Shown: positions 23,271 through 32,785 of the stretch, in pieces
Layout: the number at the start of each line of letters is the position of its first letter
How positions within the stretch are numbered: position 1 is the stretch's first letter
From: Streptomyces piniterrae
GTDB taxonomy: Bacteria > Actinomycetota > Actinomycetes > Streptomycetales > Streptomycetaceae
Length of the DNA: 64,000 bases
Assembly: GCF_005048155.1 (NCBI RefSeq)
Contig: NZ_SUMB01000010.1
Location: 186,001 to 250,000 of the forward strand
Reading direction: 5' to 3'
Translations under genes and position numbers: made by a program
Notes under the pieces: generated by a model
Database searches by the model: none
Seen by the model: only the letters and a program-made list of their open reading frames with translations
What the model was told of the DNA's origin: nothing

Positions 23271-24284
23271 GTGAGCGAGAACAGCACGCAGAAATGGCCC
23301 GCGGCCGCGGCGACCGGGATCGGGTCGATGCCCGGCGGCGATGCGCGGGAGGCGGCGAGAACCGTCACCGGGTCGCTGGAGAACTTCCCGCATCTGCCGG
23401 AACTGCCGGCCCGGGGCCCCGGCGCCGACATGATCGGGCGGACCCTCGGAATGCTCGTCGAGGTCTACGCCCATGTGGAGCCCAGCGGCTGGCGGATCAG
23501 CGACCGGCCGGGCCGCGACACCCGGCGCGCCCGTTCCTGGCTCGGTGAAGACCTCGACGCGCTGGAGGAGTTCACGCAAGGGTACGAGGGGCCGCTGAAG
23601 GTCTCGGCGGTCGGCCCGTGGACGCTCGCCGCCTCCCTGGAGCTGCGCAACGGCGAGGCCGCCCTCGGCGACCCCGGTGCCTGCCGGGATCTCGCGGCGT
23701 CCCTGGCCGAGGGGCTGCGCGGCCACCTCGCGGACGTACGGCGGCGGGTGCCCGGCGCCCAGGTCGTGCTTCAGCTCGACGAGCCGTCGCTGACGTCGGT
23801 GCTCCAGGGCCGGGTGAAGACCGCGAGCGGCTACCGCACCCACCGGGCGGTGGACCGGGCCGTCGTCGAGGGCGCGTTGCGCGATCTTGTCGGAGTCGCC
23901 GGCGACGGTCCCGTCGTCGTCCACTCGTGCGCACCGGCAGTGCCGTTCGGACTGCTGCGGCGGGCCGGTGTCGCGGGCGTCTCGTTCGATTTCGGGCTGC
24001 TCACCGAGCGTGAGGAGGAGGCGATCGGCGAGGCCGTCGAGGCCGGTACGGCGCTGTTCGCGGGCGTGGTGCCCGGCGTGGACGGTCGATTGTCAGACCC
24101 TGCCGGTAGCGTCATGGGTGTCAGGACGCTGTGGCGCAGGCTGGGGCTGACACCGGGGACTCTCGCCGAGTCCGTGGTCGTCACTCCGTCGTGCGGGCTC
24201 GCGGGCGCTTCGCCCGCATATGCCCGATCGGCTCTCGCCCACTGCGTCCGGGCGGCGAGATCGCTCGCAGACAACCCTGAGTGA
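23271..24284 (+). CDS. Cobalamin-independent methionine synthase family protein (MetE C-terminal domain type)
   Basis: A 337-residue TIM-barrel protein related to the C-terminal catalytic half of MetE. Motifs: ATGIGSMPGGD at the start, LDEPSL (~175), and the zinc-site cysteines in VVVHSCAPAVP (~220) and VVTPSCGLAGASP (~312). Full-length MetE is ~750 residues, so this is the short form common in actinobacteria, whose methyl donor is uncertain. Start is GTG 23271. The ~115 bp upstream is an unusually pyrimidine-rich strand. Confidence 0.8.
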   Translation: MSENSTQKWPAAAATGIGSMPGGDAREAARTVTGSLENFPHLPELPARGPGADMIGRTLGMLVEVYAHVEPSGWRISDRPGRDTRRARSWLGEDLDALEEFTQGYEGPLKVSAVGPWTLAASLELRNGEAALGDPGACRDLAASLAEGLRGHLADVRRRVPGAQVVLQLDEPSLTSVLQGRVKTASGYRTHRAVDRAVVEGALRDLVGVAGDGPVVVHSCAPAVPFGLLRRAGVAGVSFDFGLLTEREEEAIGEAVEAGTALFAGVVPGVDGRLSDPAGSVMGVRTLWRRLGLTPGTLAESVVVTPSCGLAGASPAYARSALAHCVRAARSLADNPE

Positions 24285-24315
24285 CGGCACTCAAGGACCA
24301 CGGGAGGACAAGACG

Positions 24316-26532
24316 GTGGCTGGCGAACAGCACGCAGCGGTATCCAAGGTGCCCGCAGCGGCGCGGGAGAAGCACGCGCAGCTCGCTGAGCAGATCGAGG
24401 AGCATCGCTTCCGGTATTACGTGAAGGACGCCCCGGTCGTCAGCGACGCGGAGTTCGACAAGCTGCTGCGTTCCCTGGAGGCGCTGGAGGACGAGCACCC
24501 GGAGCTGCGCACCCCGGATTCGCCGACCCAGAAGGTCGCGGGGGCGTATGCCACGGAGTTCACCGAGGTCGAGCACCGCGAGCGGATGCTGTCCCTCGAC
24601 AACGCCTTCGACGAGGAGGAGTTGGCGGCCTGGGCCGAGCGCCTCGCCGGTGAACTGGGCGGCGACCCCAAGAGTGCCGGGTACCACTTCCTGTGCGAGC
24701 TGAAGGTCGACGGCCTCGCCGTCAACCTCACGTACGAGCACGGACGGCTGACCCGCGCCGCCACCCGCGGCGACGGCCGCACGGGGGAGGACATCACCCC
24801 CAACGTCCGCACCATCGCCGAGATTCCGCACCGCCTGAAGGGCGACCGGATCCCCGAGCTGGTCGAGGTCCGCGGGGAGGTCTACTTCCCGATGGAGAAG
24901 TTCCTGGAGCTCAACGAACGCCTGGTGGCCGACGGCAAGCCGCCGTTCGCCAACCCGCGGAACGCCGCCGCCGGTTCGCTCCGCCAGAAGGACCCCAAGA
25001 TCACCGCCAGCCGCCCGCTGCACATGGTCGTGCACGGCACCGGCGCCCGCACGGGCTTCGACATCGACCGCCAGTCGCAGGCGTACGGCATCCTGCGCGA
25101 GTGGGGCCTGCCGACGGCCGCGCACGCCAAGGTCGTCGACTCCCTCGCCGAGGTACGCGAGTTCATCGCCCATTACGGCGACCCCGACACCCGCCGCACC
25201 GCCGTCGAGCACGAGATCGACGGTGTGGTCGTCAAGCTGGACGAGATCCGGCTCCAGGGCCGGCTGGGTTCGACCTCGCGCGCTCCCCGGTGGGCGATCG
25301 CCTGGAAGTACCCGCCGGAGGAGGTCAACACCAAGCTGGTGGACATCCGGGTCGGCGTCGGCCGCACGGGCCGGGTCACCCCGTATGCGGTGGTCGAGCC
25401 GGTGACGGTGGCCGGATCCGAGGTGGAGTTCGCCACCCTGCACAACCAGGACGTGGTCAAGGCCAAGGGCGTCTTCATCGGTGACACGGTCGTGCTGCGC
25501 AAGGCGGGCGATGTCATCCCGGAGATCCTCGGCCCGGTGGTCGACCTGCGGGACGGCAGCGAGCGGGAGTTCGTGATGCCGGCCGAGTGCCCCGAGTGCG
25601 GCACCGCGCTGCAGCCCGCCAAGGAGGGCGATATCGACCTGCGGTGCCCCAACGCCCGCGCCTGCCCCGCCCAGATCCGTGAGCGGCTGTTCTACCTGGC
25701 CGGCCGCAAATGCCTGGACATCGAGAACTTCGGCTATGTGGCGGCGACGGCGCTCAGCCAGCCGCTGGAGCCCGCGGAGCCGCCTTTGAAGGACGAGGGC
25801 GACCTTTTCGGCCTCTCCATCGAGCAGTTGCTGCCCATCAAGTCGTATGTCCTCGACCCCGATTCCGGGTTGCCCAAGCGCGACCCGAAGACCGGCGAGG
25901 AGAAGGTCGTTACCTTCTTCGCCAACCAGAAGGGCGAGCCGAAGAAGAACGCCCTCGCCATGCTGGAGAACATCCAGGCCGCCAAGCAGCGCCCGCTGGC
26001 CCGGATCATCACGGGGCTGTCGATCCGCCATGTGGGACCGGTGGCCGCGGAGGCGCTGGCTCGGGAGTTCCGCTCGCTGGACCGTATCCGGGACGCGAGC
26101 GAGGAGGAGCTGGCCGCCGTCGACGGCGTCGGCGGGACCATCGCCGCGTCGCTGAAGCAGTGGTTCGCCGAGGAGTGGCACCAGCAAATCATCGAGAGCT
26201 GGCGGGCGGCCGGCGTCCGTATGGAAGAGGAACAAACGGGCGATGAAGGCTCGCGACCCCTGGAAGGCATCACCGTTGTGGTGACGGGCACACTTCAGTC
26301 ACACACCAGAGATGGCGCGAAAGAGGCCCTCCAAGGACTCGGAGCGAAGGTGACCGGTTCCGTTTCGAAGAAGACCGGTTTCGTGGTGGTGGGCGACAAC
26401 CCTGGTTCGAAGTACGACAAGGCCATGCAACTGAAGGTCCCTGTGCTGGACGATGACGGCTTCGCGGTGCTGCTGGAACAGGGTCCCGACGCGGCGCGAG
26501 CGGTAGCGGTCACTCCACCTGAGGAGGAGTGA
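24316..26532 (+). CDS. ligA: NAD-dependent DNA ligase LigA
   Basis: A 738-residue enzyme sealing nicks during replication and repair. Order: Ia domain with YYVKDAPVVSDAEFD; adenylation domain with the AMP-accepting Lys130 in CELKVDGLAVNL; OB fold; a four-cysteine zinc finger (CPECGTAL, then LRCPNARACPAQ); helix-hairpin-helix region; and a C-terminal BRCT domain (ITVVVTGTLQSHTRD onward). GTG 24316 is chosen, with GGGAGGA upstream; the open frame extends to 24220 but that overlaps the methionine synthase gene. Confidence 0.96.
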   Translation: MAGEQHAAVSKVPAAAREKHAQLAEQIEEHRFRYYVKDAPVVSDAEFDKLLRSLEALEDEHPELRTPDSPTQKVAGAYATEFTEVEHRERMLSLDNAFDEEELAAWAERLAGELGGDPKSAGYHFLCELKVDGLAVNLTYEHGRLTRAATRGDGRTGEDITPNVRTIAEIPHRLKGDRIPELVEVRGEVYFPMEKFLELNERLVADGKPPFANPRNAAAGSLRQKDPKITASRPLHMVVHGTGARTGFDIDRQSQAYGILREWGLPTAAHAKVVDSLAEVREFIAHYGDPDTRRTAVEHEIDGVVVKLDEIRLQGRLGSTSRAPRWAIAWKYPPEEVNTKLVDIRVGVGRTGRVTPYAVVEPVTVAGSEVEFATLHNQDVVKAKGVFIGDTVVLRKAGDVIPEILGPVVDLRDGSEREFVMPAECPECGTALQPAKEGDIDLRCPNARACPAQIRERLFYLAGRKCLDIENFGYVAATALSQPLEPAEPPLKDEGDLFGLSIEQLLPIKSYVLDPDSGLPKRDPKTGEEKVVTFFANQKGEPKKNALAMLENIQAAKQRPLARIITGLSIRHVGPVAAEALAREFRSLDRIRDASEEELAAVDGVGGTIAASLKQWFAEEWHQQIIESWRAAGVRMEEEQTGDEGSRPLEGITVVVTGTLQSHTRDGAKEALQGLGAKVTGSVSKKTGFVVVGDNPGSKYDKAMQLKVPVLDDDGFAVLLEQGPDAARAVAVTPPEEE

Positions 26533-26688
26533 GGCGTCACCCCAACGGCGCATACCAGATTGTTCGGGGAGGCCAGGTCGCATTCGGGCAACCGTTGCCG
26601 ATCGCTGCCCGTGGCGGCCTTCCGCGGCCTACTGTTGAGGGGTGCGCCTGCCGTGGCGCGGGCACAGCCGGCTGTGAGAGGGATCGGA

Positions 26689-28797
26689 ATGAAACCGACC
26701 GACAGCGCCGCTCCGGCGTCGCGGCTCCGGCAGCTCGTCGTGCCCGCGGTGCCCGCGACCATCGTCACCGTGGCGAGCCTCGCGCTCGCCACGGGCGTGA
26801 TCCGGACCCTCGGCCGACAAGAGGCGTTGTTCCCCGGCGGGTCCGTCGGCTGGGCGCTGGCGATCCTCACCGGCGTCATCGTCGGCCACCTGGTCGCCCT
26901 CGGCCGGGACCGCTGGTGGGGCGGCACGGGCTCCGGTGCCGCCCTGGCCCTCGCCGTCCTGTTCCTCTACGGCTGGGTGGCCGCCGTCCTGGTGAGCCTC
27001 GCCGTCGTGGTGCTCGTCGCCGCGGCCCGCCGGCACCGCTGGCGCCAGGCCGTGGTCCACGGCGCCGTGGACATCCTCGGCATCGGCGCCGCGGCCCTCG
27101 GCCTCGCCGTCTTCGGCGTCGTCTCCAGCGTGCGCCACCCCTGGACACCGGACGCCTGGGACCTCACCGTCCTGCCCGAAGTCGTCACCGCGACCGGCTG
27201 CTACCTCCTCGTCAGCCGCGCGCTGCTCTGGTTCAGCCTGGCCCCGCGGTCCGGCGGACTGCCCAGCATCGCCCGAACGGCCCTGGTACGGCAGGTTCTC
27301 GTCGGAATCGCCCTGCTCGGCATCTCCCCCCTGATCGCGGTGTGCGCGGTCCACGCGCCGCTGCTGCTCCCGCTGTTCGCGGTACCGCTCATCGCGCTGG
27401 ACTCCACCCTGTGGATAGCCCGCGCCCGCGCCGAGGAGCAGCTGCGCGACCCGCTCACCGGCCTGCCCAACCGCCAGTGGCTGCTGGAGCGCACATGGAG
27501 CGCGCTGGACGAGGCCGAGCGCGTCAACGTCCGCTCCGCGCTCGTCCTCATCGACCTGGACCGCTTCCGCTCCGTCAACGACACCCTCGGCCACCTCGCC
27601 GGCGACCGCCTGCTCCTCCAGATCGCCGACCGCCTGCGGCACGCCCTCCCGCGCGGCGCCGAGGCCGCCCGGCTCGGCGGCGACGAGTTCGCCGTCCTCC
27701 TGCCGGCCACCGACTCCCTCACCAGCTCCCAGCGGGTCGCCCGCAACCTCGTCGCGGCCCTCGGCTCCCCGCTGGACCTCGACGGCCTGACCCTCGTCCT
27801 CGAAGCCAGCGCCGGCGTCGCCGTCTTCCCCGACCACGCCCTCGACGCCGAAGGCCTGCTGCGCCGCGCCGATGTGGCGATGTACCAGGCCAAGCGGGAC
27901 CGCAGCGGCGTCGAGCTCTACGAGGCCAAGCGGGACGGCAACACCCCCGACCGGCTGGGCCTGTTGGGCGATCTGCGGCGCGCCCTGGACGCCGGCGACG
28001 TCGAGCTGCACTACCAGCCCAAGGTCGGCTTCGACGGGCATGTCGCCGGGCTGGAGGCACTGGTCCGCTGGGTGCATCCGGACCGCGGCAGAGTCCCACC
28101 GGACGAGTTCATCGCCATCGCCGAGTCCTCCGGCCTGATGCCCCGGCTGACCGAGTACGTCCTGGAGACCGCCCTCGCCCAGGTGGCGCGCTGGCGGGGG
28201 ATGGGCCTCGAAGTGCCGGTCGCGGTCAATGTCTCCCCGCGCGACGTGCACTCCCCGGGCTTCGCCGGCGCGGTCGCCGCCCGGCTCGCCCGCCATCGGG
28301 TGCCACCGGGCGCCCTCCAGCTGGAGATAACCGAACACGTCCTCCTGGAGGACCCGCAGCGGGCCGCCGACACCCTCGCGGGACTCACCGCCCACGGTGT
28401 GAAGATGTCCCTCGACGACTTCGGCACCGGCTACTCCTCCCTCGTCCATCTGCGCCGCCTCCCGGTCAGCGAGCTCAAGATCGACCGGTCGTTCGTGGCC
28501 CGGCTGGCCGTCGACAACGAGGACGCCGAGATCGTCCGCTGTACCCTCGATCTCGCCCACTCGCTCGGCCTGCTGGTCGTCGCCGAAGGCGTCGAGGACG
28601 ACGAGACCTGGGAGCGGCTGCGCGACCTCGGCTGTGACGCCGTGCAGGGCTGGCTGGTGGCCGCCGCGATGCCACCGGAGGAAACCACGGCATGGCTACG
28701 AGCCCGCGGCGAGCACGGCTGGCACCGCGAGTCGGAGACGGCCGCCCTGGCGGCGGAGAAGGCAGCTGAAAGCCCTTCGGGACAGGTCCTGAACTGA
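26689..28797 (+). CDS. rmdB: Membrane GGDEF-EAL c-di-GMP enzyme, RmdB-like
   Basis: A 702-residue protein. Residues ~12-240 hold about 6-8 membrane helices; a GGDEF domain (motif at ~331, RLGGDEFAVLL) and an EAL domain follow. The EAL side keeps all key residues I can check: LEALVRW, VNVSPRD, LEITEHVLLED, DDFGTGYSS, LKIDRSF, VAEGVE. The I-site RxxD before GGDEF is degenerate (RGAE). So it can degrade and perhaps make c-di-GMP, the second messenger controlling Streptomyces development. The RmdB name comes from location next to ligA plus domain order, from memory of S. coelicolor. ATG 26689 fits with GAGAGGGA upstream. Confidence 0.85.
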   Translation: MKPTDSAAPASRLRQLVVPAVPATIVTVASLALATGVIRTLGRQEALFPGGSVGWALAILTGVIVGHLVALGRDRWWGGTGSGAALALAVLFLYGWVAAVLVSLAVVVLVAAARRHRWRQAVVHGAVDILGIGAAALGLAVFGVVSSVRHPWTPDAWDLTVLPEVVTATGCYLLVSRALLWFSLAPRSGGLPSIARTALVRQVLVGIALLGISPLIAVCAVHAPLLLPLFAVPLIALDSTLWIARARAEEQLRDPLTGLPNRQWLLERTWSALDEAERVNVRSALVLIDLDRFRSVNDTLGHLAGDRLLLQIADRLRHALPRGAEAARLGGDEFAVLLPATDSLTSSQRVARNLVAALGSPLDLDGLTLVLEASAGVAVFPDHALDAEGLLRRADVAMYQAKRDRSGVELYEAKRDGNTPDRLGLLGDLRRALDAGDVELHYQPKVGFDGHVAGLEALVRWVHPDRGRVPPDEFIAIAESSGLMPRLTEYVLETALAQVARWRGMGLEVPVAVNVSPRDVHSPGFAGAVAARLARHRVPPGALQLEITEHVLLEDPQRAADTLAGLTAHGVKMSLDDFGTGYSSLVHLRRLPVSELKIDRSFVARLAVDNEDAEIVRCTLDLAHSLGLLVVAEGVEDDETWERLRDLGCDAVQGWLVAAAMPPEETTAWLRARGEHGWHRESETAALAAEKAAESPSGQVLN

Positions 28798-29210
28798 CGA
28801 CCCGGCCACCGGCCGTCCCGTGTCCCCGCTCCGAAAAACCCTCGCAGTCACCAGCAGCAGAGCTTCCGCCCGGAGAGTCCGAGGCGCCGTCGACATCCGG
28901 CGAGTCCGACGAGTCCGGCGAGTCCGGCGAGTCCGACGAGTCCCGTACGGCTGATCGGTCCGGCGCACCCGGCGCGTCGGGCAAGGCCGAAGACACGGAC
29001 GCACCCGACGCGCCCCAGGGCCCCGACGCGCCCACCGCGCCCGGCGAGCCGGAGGCTCCCTAGCCGGCCGGGTGCCCGTCGGCGATCCGCGGGACGTCCG
29101 CCGCCGGCGCCCTGGTGGAAAGGGCTGCGCGATCCTCATTGCGTTGGCAATAGGATTGGGCCGAAAAAGCTCAGAGAAACACTCCGCCAAGAACACCAGA
29201 GGATCGCTGC
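28798..29210. other. 413-bp gap before gatC with an out-of-frame acidic coding relic
   Basis: No start codon opens a gene here, yet one frame from ~28772 to the TAG at ~29061 reads as a long acidic Ser/Glu/Pro/Ala tail (GESDESGESGESDES, then DAPDAPQGPDAPTAPGEPEAP). It is in a different frame from the rmdB-like gene just upstream and may be its former C-terminal extension. The stretch 29150-29160 (TAGGAT) could be a -10 element for gatC. Confidence 0.45.
28899..28943 (+). repeat. Five tandem 9-nt repeats
   Basis: Units GGCGAGTCC, GACGAGTCC, GGCGAGTCC, GGCGAGTCC, GACGAGTCC. In the relic frame they encode GES/DES triplets. Confidence 0.9.
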
Positions 29211-29507
29211 ATGCCTGGCATCACGCGCGAGGAGGTCGCCCACCTCGCCCGGCTGGCACGTCTGGAGCTGAAGGACGAAGAGCTCGACCACTTCGCCGGA
29301 CAGCTCGACGACATCATCGGCGCGGTCGCCCGCGTCTCCGAGGTCGCCGACCAAGACGTACCGCCGACCTCCCACCCGCTGCCCCTGACCAATGTCATGC
29401 GCCCGGACGAGGTCCGTCCGTCGCTGACCCCCGAGCAGGCGCTCTCCGGCGCCCCGGCCCAGGAGCAGCAGCGTTTCAAGGTGCCGCAGATCCTGGGGGA
29501 GGAGTGA
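29211..29507 (+). CDS. gatC: Aspartyl/glutamyl-tRNA amidotransferase subunit C
   Basis: A 98-residue small subunit that stabilises GatA in the tRNA-dependent amidotransferase converting Glu-tRNA-Gln (or Asp-tRNA-Asn) to the amide form. Motifs: ITREEVAHLARLARLEL and the Pro-rich PLTNVMRPDEVRPSLTPEQA. It is the first gene of gatC-gatA-(small ORF)-gatB; gatA starts 5 bp after its stop. Confidence 0.95.
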   Translation: MPGITREEVAHLARLARLELKDEELDHFAGQLDDIIGAVARVSEVADQDVPPTSHPLPLTNVMRPDEVRPSLTPEQALSGAPAQEQQRFKVPQILGEE

Positions 29508-29512
29508 CCGAC

Positions 29513-31006
29513 ATGGCCGACCTGATCAAGCTCACCGCCGCCGAGATCGCGGCGAAGATCGCCTCCGGCGAGCTCACCGCCGTCGAGGTGACCGAGGCCC
29601 ATCTGGCCCGGATCGAGGCCGTCGACGAGAAGGTGCACGCCTTCCTGCACATCGACCGCGAGGGCGCGCTCGCCCAGGCCCGCGCCGTGGACGAGAAGAA
29701 GGCCCGCGGCGAGAAGCTCGGCCCGCTGGCCGGCGTGCCGCTCGCGCTCAAGGACATCTTCACCACGGAGGGCATTCCCACCACCGTCGGCTCGAAGATC
29801 CTCGAAGGCTGGATCCCGCCGTACGACGCGACGCTGACCAAGAAGCTCAAGGCCGCCGACGTCGTCATCCTCGGCAAGACCAACATGGACGAGTTCGCCA
29901 TGGGGTCCTCCACCGAGAACAGCGCCTACGGGCCGACCGGCAACCCCTGGGACCTGACCAAGATCCCCGGCGGCTCCGGCGGCGGCTCCAGCGCCGCCCT
30001 CGCCTCGTACCAGGCCCCGCTCGCCATCGGCACGGACACCGGCGGCTCCATCCGCCAGCCCGCCGCCGTCACCGGCACGGTCGGCGTCAAGCCCACCTAC
30101 GGCGGCGTCTCCCGCTACGGCATGGTCGCCTTCTCGTCCTCCCTCGACCAGGGCGGCCCCTGCGCCCGTACGGTCCTGGACACGGCGCTGCTCCACGAAG
30201 TGATCGCCGGGCACGACCCGCTGGACTCCACCTCCATCGACGCGCCGGTCCCGGCGGTCGTCGAGGCGGCCCGCAACGGCTCGGTCCAGGGCATGCGGGT
30301 CGGCGTCGTCAAGCAGTTCCGCGGCGAGGGCTACCAGGAGGGCGTGCTCCAGCGCTTCGACGAGTCGGTCGCGCTGATGAAGGAGCTGGGCGCCGAGATC
30401 GTCGAGCTGGACTGCCCCTCCTTCGACCTGGCACTGGCCGCGTACTACCTGATCGCGCCGTCCGAGTGCTCGTCCAACCTGGCCCGCTTCGACGCCATGC
30501 GCTACGGCCTGCGGGTCGGCGACGACGGTACGAAGTCCGCCGAGGACGTCACCGCCCTGACCCGCGAGGCCGGTTTCGGCGCCGAGGTCAAGCGCCGGAT
30601 CATGCTCGGTACGTACGCGCTCAGCTCCGGCTACTACGACGCGTACTACGGCTCCGCGCAGAAGGTGCGGACGCTGATCACCCGCGACTTCGAGAAGGCC
30701 TTCGAGCAGGTCGACGTGATCGTTTCGCCGACCACGCCGACCACCGCCTTCCCGATCGGCGAGCGGGTCGACGACCCGATGGCGATGTACCTCGCCGATG
30801 TCTGCACGCTCCCCGTCAACCTGGCGGGCAACGCCGCCATGTCGCTGCCCTGCGGCCTGGCCCCCGAGGACGGCCTGCCGGTGGGTCTGCAGATCATCGC
30901 CCCCGCCATGGCCGACGACCGGCTCTACAAGGTCGGTGCCGCGGTCGAGGCCGCGTTCACCGAGCGTTGGGGCCACCCGCTGCTTGAGGAGGCACCGTCA
31001 CTGTGA
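29513..31006 (+). CDS. gatA: Aspartyl/glutamyl-tRNA amidotransferase subunit A
   Basis: A 497-residue amidase-signature enzyme that hydrolyses glutamine to supply ammonia. The Ser-cisSer-Lys triad is visible: Lys in PLALKDIF (~79), the cis-Ser region GGSGGGSSAA, and the nucleophile Ser in GTDTGGSIRQPAA. ATG 29513 follows GGGGGAGGAG. Its stop overlaps the next small gene by 4 bp. Confidence 0.96.
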   Translation: MADLIKLTAAEIAAKIASGELTAVEVTEAHLARIEAVDEKVHAFLHIDREGALAQARAVDEKKARGEKLGPLAGVPLALKDIFTTEGIPTTVGSKILEGWIPPYDATLTKKLKAADVVILGKTNMDEFAMGSSTENSAYGPTGNPWDLTKIPGGSGGGSSAALASYQAPLAIGTDTGGSIRQPAAVTGTVGVKPTYGGVSRYGMVAFSSSLDQGGPCARTVLDTALLHEVIAGHDPLDSTSIDAPVPAVVEAARNGSVQGMRVGVVKQFRGEGYQEGVLQRFDESVALMKELGAEIVELDCPSFDLALAAYYLIAPSECSSNLARFDAMRYGLRVGDDGTKSAEDVTALTREAGFGAEVKRRIMLGTYALSSGYYDAYYGSAQKVRTLITRDFEKAFEQVDVIVSPTTPTTAFPIGERVDDPMAMYLADVCTLPVNLAGNAAMSLPCGLAPEDGLPVGLQIIAPAMADDRLYKVGAAVEAAFTERWGHPLLEEAPSL

Positions 31007-31245
31007 GTGGAACGCTTGCGAAGGCCAAGGGCTTCAAGAAGTCCAAGCCCGGTACGTATCTGTCCATCGGCACCACGCTGTTCGGCGCGGTGAGCGTCGT
31101 CAAGCAGGCGAAGAAGGCCAAGTCGGAGCAGGACACGCTCCAGCTCGTCGACGCCGTCGTCTCCGCCGCCGCCATCGTCACCGGCGTCGCCCTGCTCATC
31201 CGCGAACTGCGCCGTATCGACAGCGGCGACGTCCTCGCGGACTGA
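31003..31245 (+). CDS. Small membrane protein within the gatCAB operon
   Basis: An 80-residue protein starting at GTG 31003, overlapping gatA (GTGA). The N-terminus is Lys-rich (AKAKGFKKSKPGTYLSIGTT), followed by a weak hydrophobic stretch, a Lys-rich loop (KQAKKAKSEQ), a clearer membrane helix (VDAVVSAAAIVTGVALLI) and an Arg/Asp tail. I recognise no domain. From memory, a small gene at this place recurs in other Streptomyces. Coupling implies co-production with GatA/GatB, but a role in amidation is unproven. Confidence 0.7.
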   Translation: MSGTLAKAKGFKKSKPGTYLSIGTTLFGAVSVVKQAKKAKSEQDTLQLVDAVVSAAAIVTGVALLIRELRRIDSGDVLAD

Positions 31246-31276
31246 CCGGCGCCGGACCTGAGAGGTTAGTTTCACC

Positions 31277-32785
31277 GTGACTGTCACCGACCTGGTGTCG
31301 TACGAGGACGCGCTGGCCGCCTATGACCCCGTGATGGGTCTTGAGGTACACGTCGAACTCGGCACCAAGACCAAGATGTTCTGCGGGTGTTCCACCACCC
31401 TGGGCGCCGACGCCAACTCGCAGACCTGCCCCACCTGCCTGGGCCTGCCCGGCTCGCTGCCGGTCGTCAACGCGACCGGCGTCGAGTCCGCCGTCAAGAT
31501 TGGCCTGGCCCTGAACTGCACCATCGCCGAGTGGTGCCGCTTCGCCCGGAAGAACTACTTCTATCCGGACATGCCGAAGAACTTCCAGACCTCCCAGTAC
31601 GACGAGCCGATCGCCTTCGACGGCTACCTCGACGTACAGCTGGAGGACGGCGAGATCTTCCGTGTGAACATCGAGCGCGCGCACATGGAGGAGGACACCG
31701 GCAAGTCCACCCACATCGGTGGTGCCACCGGCCGTATCCACGGCGCCCGGCACTCCCTCCTGGACTACAACCGGGCCGGCATCCCGCTGATCGAGATCGT
31801 CACCAAGCCGATCGAGGGAGCGGGCGAGCGAGCCCCCGAGGTCGCCAAGGCGTATGTCGCCGAGCTGCGCGAGCTCATCAAGGCGCTCGGCGTCTCCGAG
31901 GCCCGCATGGAGCAGGGCCAGATGCGCTGCGACGTCAACCTGTCGCTGCGCCCCCAGGGCACCGAGAAGTTCGGCACCCGCTCGGAGACGAAGAACGTCA
32001 ACTCGCTGCGCTCCGTGGAGCGTGCGGCTCGGTACGAGATCCAGCGCCACGCGGCGGTGCTCTCCTCCGGCGGCACGATCATCCAGGAGACCCGCCACTT
32101 CCACGAGGACGACGGCAGCACCACCTCCGGCCGGGTCAAGGAAGAGGCCGAGGACTACCGCTACTTCCCCGAGCCGGACCTGGTGCCGGTGGCCCCCTCC
32201 CGCGAGTGGGTCGAGGAACTGCGGGCCACGCTGCCCGAGTTGCCGCGAGTGCGCCGTAACCGGCTGCGCGAGGAGTGGGGCATCTCGGCGCACGACATGC
32301 AGTCCATCCTCAACGCGGGCGCCGTCGACCTGATCACCGCCACCGTCGACGCCGGTGCGGACTCCGCCTCGGCCCGTAAGTGGTGGATGGGCGAACTGGC
32401 CCGCCGCGCCAACGAGGACGGCGTGGAGCTGGCCGCCCTGCCGATCACCCCCGGGCAGGTCGCCCGGATCACCGCGCTGGTCAGCGACGGTTCCCTCAAC
32501 GACAAGCTGGCCCGCCAGACCATCGAGGGCGTGCTCGCGGGCGAGGGCGACCCGGACACCGTCGTCGAGAAGCGCGGCCTGAAGGTCGTCTCCGACGAGG
32601 GCGCCCTCGGCACCGCCGTCGACGAGGCCATCGCGGCCAACGCGGCCATCGCGGACAAGATCCGCGGCGGCAAGGTCGCGGCGGCGGGCGCACTGGTCGG
32701 CGCCGTCATGAAGGCCACACGCGGCCAGGCCGACGCGGCGCGGGTGCGCGAACTGATCCTGGAGAAGCTGGGCGTGGAGGGCTGA
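31277..32785 (+). CDS. gatB: Aspartyl/glutamyl-tRNA amidotransferase subunit B
   Basis: A 502-residue subunit that binds the mischarged tRNA and activates its carboxylate with ATP. Motifs: YDPVMGLEVHVEL, the zinc cysteines in MFCGCST and CPTCLGLPGSLPV, KNYFYPDMPKNFQTSQYD, DYNRAGIPLIEIVTKP, and the C-terminal YqeY-like tail domain (~350-502). GTG 31277. It ends the operon with a hairpin at 32814. Confidence 0.96.
   Translation: MTVTDLVSYEDALAAYDPVMGLEVHVELGTKTKMFCGCSTTLGADANSQTCPTCLGLPGSLPVVNATGVESAVKIGLALNCTIAEWCRFARKNYFYPDMPKNFQTSQYDEPIAFDGYLDVQLEDGEIFRVNIERAHMEEDTGKSTHIGGATGRIHGARHSLLDYNRAGIPLIEIVTKPIEGAGERAPEVAKAYVAELRELIKALGVSEARMEQGQMRCDVNLSLRPQGTEKFGTRSETKNVNSLRSVERAARYEIQRHAAVLSSGGTIIQETRHFHEDDGSTTSGRVKEEAEDYRYFPEPDLVPVAPSREWVEELRATLPELPRVRRNRLREEWGISAHDMQSILNAGAVDLITATVDAGADSASARKWWMGELARRANEDGVELAALPITPGQVARITALVSDGSLNDKLARQTIEGVLAGEGDPDTVVEKRGLKVVSDEGALGTAVDEAIAANAAIADKIRGGKVAAAGALVGAVMKATRGQADAARVRELILEKLGVEG

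Noticed and set aside
24181..26235. 684-residue minus-strand frame
   Set aside because: Antisense to ligA; no motif.
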